Made by a program: the position numbers and the translations under genes. From positions 1 to 6,105 of the forward strand of contig JACFNW010000148.1 of assembly GCA_019454665.1 (NCBI GenBank): a stretch of DNA of 6,105 nucleotides, written 5' to 3'. The notes below the pieces were generated by a model. The model searched no databases. It had not been told where the DNA came from and saw nothing but the letters and a program-made list of their open reading frames with translations. How positions within the stretch are numbered: the stretch's first letter is position 1; the number at the start of each line of letters is the position of its first letter. This DNA comes from Fimbriimonadaceae bacterium (GTDB lineage Bacteria > Armatimonadota > Fimbriimonadia > Fimbriimonadales > Fimbriimonadaceae). This document shows, one piece after another, positions 1 to 5,117 of this stretch.

Positions 1-2
1 CT

Positions 3-233
3 CCGTGGGGCGACCAAAGCCTGATCGCCGACATCGTGAGGGGCGGGGCGACGGGCGTCAAGGGGTATGTGAGCGAGCCGTTCACATTCGCCCTTTGCCG
101 CCCCGATGTGCTGCTCGATCGCTACACGCGAGGCTTCAACCTGGCCGAGAGCTTCTACTGCGCCTCGCCGGTCATCAAGTGGAAGGACATCGTGCTGGGC
201 GATCCGCTGTGCGCGCCTTACGCCGAGGATTGA
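3..233 (+). CDS. TIGR03790-family protein, C-terminal end (5' truncated by window)
   Basis: The reading frame is open from base 3 and ends at TGA 231-233, giving the last 76 residues of a longer protein whose start lies left of the window. The segment reads GGATGVKGYVSEPF, then a run containing RPDVLLDRYTRGFNLAESFY, then SPVIKWKDIVLGDPLCAPY. This matches my recollection of the conserved C-terminal block of family TIGR03790, an uncharacterised protein family found in planctomycetes, verrucomicrobia, cyanobacteria and some proteobacteria, reported to occur only in genomes that carry exosortase homologues. Its biochemical function is unknown; a role at the cell surface or in export is inferred only from that association. 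Its stop overlaps the end of the convergent vsr-like gene by 16 bp. An internal ATG at 36 is not the true start, because the conserved block continues upstream of it (WGDQSLIADIV). Confidence 0.8.
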   Translation, partial: PWGDQSLIADIVRGGATGVKGYVSEPFTFALCRPDVLLDRYTRGFNLAESFYCASPVIKWKDIVLGDPLCAPYAED

Positions 234-682
234 ACAAGCGCCTCGCGCACTTGGCCGACGCATGCCGCCACGTCCGCCTTGATCTGGCACTCCCAGAACA
301 CCAACACGCGAAAGCCCAAGGCGGTCAGTTCGGACTCGACGCGGGCATGACGGTCTCGGTTGGTTTCGATCTTGGCTTGCCAGTACTCGCGGTTGTGTTT
401 GGGCAGCCGGTAGCGGCCGCAGTGCGGGCATCCGTGCCAGAAGCACCCGTGCAGGAACACCGCCACCTTGCGGCCTGCCCACGAGACGTCCGGCTTGCCC
501 GGGATGCGGCGCGCGTGGATGCGATAGCCGAGCAACCCTTGCTCGCGGAGCGCACGGCGGAAATCGGTCTCCAGCGAGGTGTTCTTGCCCTTGTTGCGCA
601 CCATCGAGCGGCGCGTGGCCTCGGCCACGACGCCGAAGTCGGGTTTGGGCTTTGGGTAACGCACAGGCGTTTCGCCGGGCAT
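218..682 (-). CDS. vsr: Very short patch repair (Vsr-type) DNA mismatch endonuclease
   Basis: A 154-residue protein, ATG at 682-680, TAA at 220-218. Vsr enzymes nick DNA 5' of T in T:G mismatches left by deamination of 5-methylcytosine, starting short-patch repair. Visible hallmarks are: RSMVRNKGKNTSLE at 25-38, matching the family's N-terminal recognition helix with a conserved Glu; PGKPDV at 61-66, whose Asp65 corresponds to the catalytic Asp of E. coli Vsr; VAVFLHGCFWHG at 73-84, with the catalytic-site His78 and the intercalating aromatics F81/W82; a zinc site formed by C80, C85 or H87, C88 and C132; NREYW at 97-101; and VLVFWEC at 126-132. Length is normal for the family. No clear Shine-Dalgarno sequence precedes the ATG; a start at V18/V19 is possible, since the first 18 residues are not conserved. 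No cytosine methyltransferase gene lies in the window, so the partner is elsewhere or absent. Confidence 0.93.
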   Translation of the reverse strand: MPGETPVRYPKPKPDFGVVAEATRRSMVRNKGKNTSLETDFRRALREQGLLGYRIHARRIPGKPDVSWAGRKVAVFLHGCFWHGCPHCGRYRLPKHNREYWQAKIETNRDRHARVESELTALGFRVLVFWECQIKADVAACVGQVREALVQSSA

Positions 683-825
683 GGCGCTTCTATTGTGGCG
701 CTAGAGCGGCAGAAGCCGTTCGATGGGCGAACTGCCTTGTGCCCCGATGACCTCAGCGCACCAATGTCTGACGCGCCAGATTCTCACAAGAACTCCCGAG
801 GGAGGGCTCAGAAGCGCTCAACTTG

Positions 826-834
826 TGATAGAGT
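826..834 (+). promoter_or_regulatory. Possible extended -10 promoter element
   Basis: TGATAGAGT fits the extended -10 pattern TG-N-TAnAnT (hexamer TAGAGT, 4 of 6 to TATAAT, with the TG dinucleotide in place). No good -35 hexamer lies 16-18 bp upstream, which is tolerable for extended -10 promoters. It would start transcription near 840-842, about 104 bp upstream of the prepilin ATG and right at the ATG at 841. This is a call by eye only, and the sigma-factor preferences of this organism are unknown. Confidence 0.25.
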
Positions 835-840
835 CTATGT

Positions 841-927
841 ATGTTTCAACGCTTGCTCATGTCTCTCGTCTTTGCTGCGGCTTCCACTGCACTTTGCCAG
901 CCCGTACCGCTTTGCGAGACTCCTTGA
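841..927 (+). CDS. Possible 28-residue peptide with signal-peptide-like N-terminus
   Basis: ATG at 841 opens a short frame ending at TGA 925-927. It starts MFQR, is followed by a hydrophobic run LLMSLVFAAASTALC, and ends QPVPLCETP. A short charged N-region, a hydrophobic core and a small-residue stretch (ASTA) are what a Sec signal peptide looks like. The remaining tail is very short, so this may be a leader peptide, a remnant of a secreted protein, or chance. No ribosome binding site is visible, although the possible extended -10 box would place the transcript start at or next to this ATG, giving a leaderless arrangement. It overlaps no other confident gene and ends 17 bp before the prepilin start. 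I do not recognise it. Confidence 0.2.
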   Translation: MFQRLLMSLVFAAASTALCQPVPLCETP

Positions 928-944
928 TTCGCGCAACTCGGACG

Positions 945-1613
945 ATGAACCCGCGTCCCCTTCCCAACACCGGCAACCGGAGACAAACCTGCGGCTTCAC
1001 CTTGGTGGAGGTGCTCGTCGTCCTAGGTGTCATCATGGTCCTAGCTGCCATCGGCTTCGGAGCCTATCGCAGCGGAGTTCTTTCGGCGAAGGTCGCATCG
1101 GACTCGAACGCCCTCAGGCAAATCGGCCTTGCGCGGGCCCTCTACGAGGAGGATTCTGGGCCGATGCGCAACTTGTTGGTGGATCACCTGGTCGCGACCA
1201 AGCATGTCGACGCTGCACTGGTTTCCGGCCTCGCAGACCCAAGTCGAGATGGCTATTCGAACGCCTTCCGAGAGTACCGCAGAGGTTCCAATCCAAGTCG
1301 TGTCACCCGCATTCCGGCGCCTGCTGGTTTTCGCGTCAGCTTCATCAGCATAGGTGATTTCGGGCCTTCCGAAGGCATGCTGGCCCCGAGAGATGGCGAC
1401 AGGTACTCAGGTTGGCTGGTTAGTCCCGCTCATGGGAAATCCTTCGACCGTCAGTTGGAGTTCTTTAAGGGCCGGTATCTCCGCCTCTGCAATGATGGCG
1501 CGGTCGTGTCAAGGGAGTTTCTTTGGCATTGGATCAAGGTGGAAGGAGAGGAGCAGTACGCCCACAGCGTGAGTGCGATGTTTGTGGACCGCGATTCAGG
1601 GCAGGGGCCTTGA
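945..1613 (+). CDS. Prepilin-type N-terminal cleavage/methylation protein (pseudopilin-like)
   Basis: A 222-residue protein ending at TGA 1611-1613. The chosen start is ATG 945, because it gives a 17-residue basic leader (four Arg) ending in Gly, followed by the type III signal GFTLVEVLVVLGVIMVLAAI. Cleavage by a prepilin peptidase would fall after G17, leaving N-terminal Phe18 and the diagnostic Glu22 at mature position 5. Residues 18-40 form the single hydrophobic helix. The rest is a soluble domain with no motif I recognise. Frames upstream to 723 or 837 are open, but would give leaders too long for this signal. Such proteins assemble into type IV pili or type II secretion pseudopili, but planctomycetes carry many orphan members, so the job of this one is unknown. 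It is followed after 4 bp by a membrane protein gene, suggesting a two-gene unit. No strong Shine-Dalgarno sequence is visible. Confidence 0.85.
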   Translation: MNPRPLPNTGNRRQTCGFTLVEVLVVLGVIMVLAAIGFGAYRSGVLSAKVASDSNALRQIGLARALYEEDSGPMRNLLVDHLVATKHVDAALVSGLADPSRDGYSNAFREYRRGSNPSRVTRIPAPAGFRVSFISIGDFGPSEGMLAPRDGDRYSGWLVSPAHGKSFDRQLEFFKGRYLRLCNDGAVVSREFLWHWIKVEGEEQYAHSVSAMFVDRDSGQGP

Positions 1614-1617
1614 ACCT

Positions 1618-2052
1618 GTGAACACCGCCGCTAGGAACGCATGGTTCCCCTTCGCCTTCGCTGCCATCTCACCAGCACTGTTCGTCGGATTGCGGTTCGC
1701 CACGCTGTTCGTTCAACACAAGATCGGTCTTGACGATCGAGGAGGCTATCGAACTTGGTGGCCGAGTGCGGACGCTCTCGCTCTTTCGAGCGTGCTCTTC
1801 TTCGTGTGCCTGTTCGTCGGCTTCTTGGCGAAGAGACATCCAAACCGAGCACCGCTCTATGTGACGGCTTGGATCGCCGGTCCTTACATCGCCATCATGC
1901 TCATTGCCATGGTAGCCGGCCGGGCAGAGCCACTGACATTCCTTCGCAATCTACTCCGCTTTGGCTTGGACCTCGTGTTTCACATCGGACTGGTCAGTGT
2001 GCTCGGATGGCACCTAGCGAACCGTGTTTGCTCAACAGACAAAGACGGCTGA
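1618..2052 (+). CDS. Four-helix membrane protein of unknown function
   Basis: The best start is GTG at 1618, 4 bp after the prepilin stop, with a weak GGGG-type ribosome site inside the prepilin's last codons. It gives 144 residues ending at TGA 2050-2052. An alternative ATG at 1573 would overlap the prepilin gene by 41 bp and add 15 residues with no hydrophobic character. Four hydrophobic segments are visible at about residues 9-32, 52-71, 78-100 and 113-134, separated by a loop with GLDDRGGYRTWWPS (37-50), a basic turn KRHPNR (72-77) and a short RAEPLTF loop. The C-terminus is short and charged (STDKDG). I recognise no family. Its tight spacing suggests co-transcription with the prepilin gene. 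It converges on the phosphoesterase gene with a 4-bp gap. Confidence 0.7.
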   Translation: MNTAARNAWFPFAFAAISPALFVGLRFATLFVQHKIGLDDRGGYRTWWPSADALALSSVLFFVCLFVGFLAKRHPNRAPLYVTAWIAGPYIAIMLIAMVAGRAEPLTFLRNLLRFGLDLVFHIGLVSVLGWHLANRVCSTDKDG

Positions 2053-2056
2053 GGCG

Positions 2057-2776
2057 TCAGAGCGGCAGGAGCCGGTTTTGGACGGACCAGCCGCTCGATG
2101 AGCGCACGACCTTGATCTTGCCGACGAACCGCCCGTGCGAGCCGGTCTGGCAGATCGAGACTCGGCCGATCACCTCGGGGGATTCCAGCACGTCGTGCGA
2201 GTGGCCGCCGAGGATCAGGTCGAGTTCGGGGCACGCCTCGGCCAGCCGACGGTCCTGGGGCAGCCCGATGTGGGTGAGGGCGATGAGCAGGTCGCACTCG
2301 GGGCGGAGCGCCGCAGCGACTTCGCGGGCCGCCTCGATCGGTTGGGTCCACTCGTACTGGCTGGCCGGATAGAGCGTCATGCGGCGCGTGGCGATGGGCA
2401 CCATCACGCCGAACACCCCCACGCGCACGCCACGGACCTCGAAGCACTGCGAACGCGCGAAGACGGACACGCCCGATTTGTCGAACCAGTTGGCGCAGAG
2501 GATGGGGTGCGAGGCGCCGGCGAACTTGGCCCTCATGCCCACGGCCAACGGGTGCGATTCGCGGTTGCCGGGCACGCTGGCCGTACAGTCGAGCGCCTGG
2601 AGGTGTGCCCACGCAGGGTCGGGCGAGACCGGGATGGCGAGGTTGCCGCACTTGATGGCGTCGCCGCAATCGAAGTAGAGGTCGGCTTCTTCGCGAAGGC
2701 TCTTCAGCAAGCCGAAACGACGTTCGTTCAGTTTGCCGTGGAAGTCGTTGGTGTGGAGGATCCGGAGCGCTGGCAA
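2057..2776 (-). CDS. Single-domain UshA/5'-nucleotidase-like metallophosphoesterase
   Basis: A 239-residue protein with the calcineurin-like metallophosphoesterase core. Metal-binding motifs appear in order: HTNDFHG (8-14, D11 and H13), FDCGD (35-39, D39), PGNRESH (69-75, N71), ALTHIG (166-171, H169) and GGHSH (190-194, H192 and H194). The usual GNHE is GNRE here, with Arg in the catalytic His position and a His three residues later. I recall this GNRE-(S/T)-H variant from a subfamily of bacterial proteins, so it need not mean inactivity. There is no signal peptide and no C-terminal nucleotidase domain, so it is probably cytoplasmic, unlike periplasmic UshA. The substrate is unknown; nucleotides or other phosphoesters are possible. 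The only usable start is TTG at 2776-2774: the frame is closed by a stop at 2818-2816 and there is no earlier ATG or GTG. It begins 4 bp after secG and is the last gene of the operon. Confidence 0.88.
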   Translation of the reverse strand: MPALRILHTNDFHGKLNERRFGLLKSLREEADLYFDCGDAIKCGNLAIPVSPDPAWAHLQALDCTASVPGNRESHPLAVGMRAKFAGASHPILCANWFDKSGVSVFARSQCFEVRGVRVGVFGVMVPIATRRMTLYPASQYEWTQPIEAAREVAAALRPECDLLIALTHIGLPQDRRLAEACPELDLILGGHSHDVLESPEVIGRVSICQTGSHGRFVGKIKVVRSSSGWSVQNRLLPL

Positions 2777-2780
2777 CGCG

Positions 2781-3017
2781 TCACTTGAGCCTGTTGCCGA
2801 CGATGTCGAGGACGATCATCAGCACCATGAACGAGCCGCCCAAGATGATGGTCAGCCGCGAGACGAAGTCGTCGAACCCGGCCTTGCCCTTGAACGTGGT
2901 GCGGACGCCGCCGCCGCCAGACATCGCATCTCCCTTGCCCATCAACAGCACGATGAGCGTGAACATGACGGCGACCACAATCGCCAGAATCAAGAGGGCG
3001 GTGTACCAGAACTGCAT
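2781..3017 (-). CDS. secG: Preprotein translocase subunit SecG
   Basis: A 78-residue inner-membrane protein, the accessory SecG subunit of the SecYEG channel that helps SecA-driven protein export. It has the family layout: first transmembrane helix at about residues 4-26, then the conserved cytoplasmic loop with GKGDAMSGGGG (27-37) and TTFKGKAGFDDF, and a second helix at about 55-74. The length is typical of short SecG proteins. Its ATG overlaps the rpmF stop by one base (TGATG), indicating translational coupling. Its TGA is at 2783-2781, 4 bp before the phosphoesterase start. Confidence 0.93.
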   Translation of the reverse strand: MQFWYTALLILAIVVAVMFTLIVLLMGKGDAMSGGGGVRTTFKGKAGFDDFVSRLTIILGGSFMVLMIVLDIVGNRLK

Positions 3018-3208
3018 CAGGCGTTCTTGTCTCGGAAGCCGGGGAGCCGCCGACCCTTGTAATAGCCCTCGGGGCTGGCGTGGTGGCGCAGTTTGTGCGA
3101 GGAGCCGCCGACCTGCTTGTTCACTTCGACCTCGGGGAGATCGGTCGTGTAGTGCGTTCGGCGCAGAGCGGTCCGCTGGTGACTGTGACGGCGTTTCGGA
3201 TTCGGCAT
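3017..3208 (-). CDS. rpmF: 50S ribosomal protein bL32 (zinc-free form)
   Basis: A 63-residue basic protein starting MPNPKRRHSHQRTALRRTH, the standard bL32 N-terminus, and ending with the GYYKGR signature (48-53) plus a ten-residue tail. In zinc-binding bL32 the middle carries two Cys pairs; here that region reads VGGSSHKLRHHASPEGYYKGR and the whole protein has no cysteine, so it is a C-minus version. A modest Shine-Dalgarno sequence (GAGGT, plus-strand 3216-3220) lies 7 nt from the ATG. It follows rpmG after 25 bp and overlaps secG by one base, placing it second in the operon. Confidence 0.9.
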   Translation of the reverse strand: MPNPKRRHSHQRTALRRTHYTTDLPEVEVNKQVGGSSHKLRHHASPEGYYKGRRLPGFRDKNA

Positions 3209-3233
3209 GGGGAAAACCTCGTGGGCGGGGCGG

Positions 3234-3401
3234 TTACTTCTTCTCGCGGTGGAGCGTGTGCTTGCGCAGGTTCTTGTTGTACTTCATCAGTTCCAAGCGG
3301 CCCTGCGTGTTGCGCTTGTTCTTGGTGGTCGTGTAATAGCTCTTGCCGTCCTCGGTGCAAACGAGACGGATGATTTCGCGAGCTTCGCCTTTCTTCGCCA
3401 T
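3234..3401 (-). CDS. rpmG: 50S ribosomal protein bL33 (zinc-free form)
   Basis: Translating the minus strand from ATG 3401-3399 to TAA 3236-3234 gives 55 residues: [15 protein letters not shown], then [16 protein letters not shown], then [19 protein letters not shown] and HREKK. The [10 protein letters not shown] block, LELMKYN and RKHTLHRE are diagnostic of bL33. The zinc-binding CxxC pairs are broken: Cys15 remains, but its partner is Asp, and the second pair is replaced by NKNL. A good Shine-Dalgarno sequence (GGAAGGTGA, plus-strand 3408-3416) sits 6 nt from the ATG. It is the first gene of the rpmG-rpmF-secG-phosphoesterase operon. Confidence 0.95.
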   Translation of the reverse strand: MAKKGEAREIIRLVCTEDGKSYYTTTKNKRNTQGRLELMKYNKNLRKHTLHREKK

Positions 3402-3407
3402 GGTGGG

Positions 3408-3416
3408 TCACCTTCC
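3408..3416 (-). promoter_or_regulatory. Shine-Dalgarno site of rpmG
   Basis: On the minus strand this reads GGAAGGTGA, ending 6 nt before the rpmG ATG. It is the strongest ribosome binding site in the window and fixes the rpmG start. Most other genes here have weak or no such site. Confidence 0.7.
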
Positions 3417-3459
3417 ACCGCCCCGAGTGTAGGGATGGGAGCGGCAGGAAAGCCTAAGA

Positions 3460-3489
3460 AGTATGCCCCATCCGCCCCCGGGAATGCAA
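3460..3489 (-). promoter_or_regulatory. Candidate sigma70-type promoter of the rpmG operon
   Basis: On the minus strand, TTGCAT (3489-3484) and CATACT (3465-3460) are separated by 18 bp in the 104-bp gap upstream of rpmG. The -35 matches consensus at 3 of 6 positions (TTG) and the -10 at 4 of 6. It would start transcription about 50 bp before the rpmG ATG. It is the only reasonable candidate I see in this gap, and is otherwise weak. Confidence 0.3.
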
Positions 3490-3507
3490 GGACCTTCGGA
3501 CGGTCCT
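3489..3507 (-). terminator. Hairpin at the end of the R3H ATPase gene
   Basis: Stem AGGACC (3489-3494) pairs perfectly with GGTCCT (3502-3507) around a 7-nt loop. The stem overlaps the TAG stop of the ATPase gene (3508-3506). No T-run follows on the minus strand, so it is not a canonical intrinsic terminator. It may be a weak or Rho-assisted 3' end, and it also overlaps the candidate -35 of the rpmG promoter. Confidence 0.3.
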
Positions 3508-5107
3508 ACGGGACACTGCCGGCCGGGAGCAGCCTGAGACGACGCTGGGGCTCTTGGCCGACGCTCTCGCTGGGGATGCGGCGGCTCTCGGCCACCTGGT
3601 GCTGCATCTTGCGGATCGGCCCCGGCTGAGGCGCGAGATCGTACGGCTTGCCGCTCTGGGAAACCACCTCGATGGCCTGCAAGACCTCCTCCATCGCCGC
3701 CGACTCGGACTCCGGGCCGCTGCTCGACCGGCGCATGATCTCGTCCAGTCCCGCGAGAATCTGAGTGAACGCGTTCGATTTGATCGTCACGGTCGGCACG
3801 GGGCGACCGGAGGCGTCTCGAATCTTGCGCTGCCGGCCCGTGGTCCCGTTGCGCATGGCCATCACGACGTCGGATTGCGTGGGGTCGGTGCTGATGCTGG
3901 CCTCGATGCGCTTCTCGCGGATCGCGCGCTCCAGCCGAGTCCGTGCGATGCCGTACGGGTAGATCCGCAGACCGATTCGCTGCGGGGGTTCCGGGTCGCG
4001 GGGCGGCCTCTCTTCCTCGGTGTGCTGGGCAGCGACCGATCGCGTGGGCTTGGGCGGCAAAGGCTCGAACAACGGGCGCGAGAGCACCTGGGCCATGGCC
4101 TCGTTGTGCTCTTCCTGAACCACCTCGAACTCGCCGTTGGTGTTGCGGACTCGAATCTCGGGGCGAGGCGTCAAGCCCCTCAAGACGAGGTCCACGGTCT
4201 TCTGCACGTTGTGATGAACGGCCAGGCGATCGAAGTCCACGAGTTCGATGACCACGTCGAACGTCGGGGGCGCCTTGCGCTCCAGAACGGTCTTCTGCGT
4301 GCCTCGTCGCCGCGCCTCGTCGTCGCTGAGCGTGACGGCCTGGATGCCGCCGATCAGGTCCGAGAGCGTAGGGTTCAGCATCAAGTTCTCGAGCGTCTGC
4401 CCGTGAGCCGTGCCGATGAGTTGGACGCCGCGTTCGGCGATCGTCCGGGCGGCCTGGGCCTCCATCTCGTTCCCGATTTCATCAATGACGATGACCTCGG
4501 GCATGTGGTTCTCGACGGCCTCGATCATCACCTGATGCTGGTCGGCCGCGTGGCGCACCTGCATGCGGCGGGCGCTGCCGATGCCCATGTGGGGCACGTC
4601 GCCATCGCCGGCGATCTCGTTCGACGTGTCCACGATGACGACCCGCCGCTGCACCTCGTCGGCGAGCACTCGGGCCACCTCCCGGAGTTTGGTGGTCTTG
4701 CCCGTGCCCGGCTTGCCCAGCAAGAGGATGCTCTTGCCCGAGCGGATGATGTCGTCAATGATGTCAATCGTGCCTTCAAGCGCGCGTCCGACGCGGCACG
4801 TCAAGCCCACGATCTTGCCCTGGCGGTTGCGGATGCACGAGATGCGGTGGAGCGTGCGCTCGATGCCGGCGCGGTTATCGCTCCCGAACTCGCCGATGGA
4901 CTTGATCACGAACTCGATGTCGCGCTCGGTCACCTGCAGGTCGGGGAATCGGATGCCGGCGCCGATGTAGCGCGCCTCGGCCGGCCGGCCATAGTCGAGC
5001 ACCACCTCGACGAGCGTTTCGACGGGTGGTCCATCCTCGAGGCGTTCACGCACGGAGGCGGGGAGAATCTCAAGGAACAGGGCGAGGTCCTGCTGAATGC
5101 GGGTCAT
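3506..5107 (-). CDS. Ycf45/SpoIIIAA-like AAA ATPase with C-terminal R3H domain
   Basis: A 533-residue protein, ATG 5107-5105, TAG 3508-3506. Residues 1-125 form the family N-terminal region (FLEILPASVRERLE, then CRVGRALEGTIDIIDDII). The P-loop ATPase follows: Walker A GKPGTGKTT (131-139), the conserved VDTSNEIAGDGDVPHMGIG (159-177), ARRMQV, then MIEAVENHMPEVIVIDEIG (194-212) with Walker B D209/E210, and AERGVQLIGTAHG with a sensor-like Thr/His. After a Pro-rich linker comes the RIYPYGIARTRLERAI and VTIKSNAFTQI module. Near the C-terminus, an R3H single-strand nucleic-acid-binding domain shows RKMQHQVAE (Arg and His spaced as in R3H) and SVGQEPQRRLRLLP. This is the architecture of chloroplast/cyanobacterial Ycf45 and relatives; its cellular role is not established, and a link to RNA or ssDNA is inferred from R3H. 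No Shine-Dalgarno sequence precedes the ATG, and a 10-bp hairpin ends 10 nt upstream. Confidence 0.92.
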   Translation of the reverse strand: MTRIQQDLALFLEILPASVRERLEDGPPVETLVEVVLDYGRPAEARYIGAGIRFPDLQVTERDIEFVIKSIGEFGSDNRAGIERTLHRISCIRNRQGKIVGLTCRVGRALEGTIDIIDDIIRSGKSILLLGKPGTGKTTKLREVARVLADEVQRRVVIVDTSNEIAGDGDVPHMGIGSARRMQVRHAADQHQVMIEAVENHMPEVIVIDEIGNEMEAQAARTIAERGVQLIGTAHGQTLENLMLNPTLSDLIGGIQAVTLSDDEARRRGTQKTVLERKAPPTFDVVIELVDFDRLAVHHNVQKTVDLVLRGLTPRPEIRVRNTNGEFEVVQEEHNEAMAQVLSRPLFEPLPPKPTRSVAAQHTEEERPPRDPEPPQRIGLRIYPYGIARTRLERAIREKRIEASISTDPTQSDVVMAMRNGTTGRQRKIRDASGRPVPTVTIKSNAFTQILAGLDEIMRRSSSGPESESAAMEEVLQAIEVVSQSGKPYDLAPQPGPIRKMQHQVAESRRIPSESVGQEPQRRLRLLPAGSVP

Positions 5108-5117
5108 TTGGAAGAAG

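Larger units (their letters stand above)
683..944. other. Gene-poor gap between vsr and the prepilin gene
   Basis: This 262-bp stretch has no confident gene. Reading from the left, it contains a segment (694-718) that resembles the end of the phosphoesterase gene at 2050-2074, including an in-phase minus-strand stop. Next comes a small stem of GTTCG (718-722) with CGAAC (728-732), then a possible extended -10 box (826-834), and finally a 28-codon ORF from 841. Local base composition is visibly less GC-rich than in the operon to the right. Translations of long plus-strand frames across it show no recognisable domain. Confidence 0.5.

Noticed and set aside
723..944. Upstream extension of the prepilin gene to ATG 723 or 837
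   Set aside because: These would give leaders of 91 or 53 residues before the GFTLVE cleavage site, whereas ATG 945 gives a normal 17-residue basic leader.
5..1357. 450-codon open frame on the plus strand across the TIGR03790 end, vsr and the prepilin gene
   Set aside because: It runs over three better supported genes in other frames, and its composition is that of an antisense shadow with no recognisable motif.
2060..2096. GAGCGGC / GCCGCTC inverted repeat at the convergent end of the membrane-protein and phosphoesterase genes as a bidirectional terminator
   Set aside because: The 7-bp stem spans a 23-nt loop, lies inside the phosphoesterase coding end and has no T-run on either side, so it is too weak to call.
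1980..2669. 229-codon minus-strand frame overlapping the phosphoesterase
   Set aside because: It is an out-of-frame shadow of the phosphoesterase; its translation is Arg/Pro/Gly/His rich with no motif, while the other frame has all phosphoesterase signatures.
3121..3411. 96-codon minus-strand frame over rpmG and rpmF
   Set aside because: The rpmG and rpmF frames have unmistakable bL33 and bL32 sequences; this frame is a shift of them.
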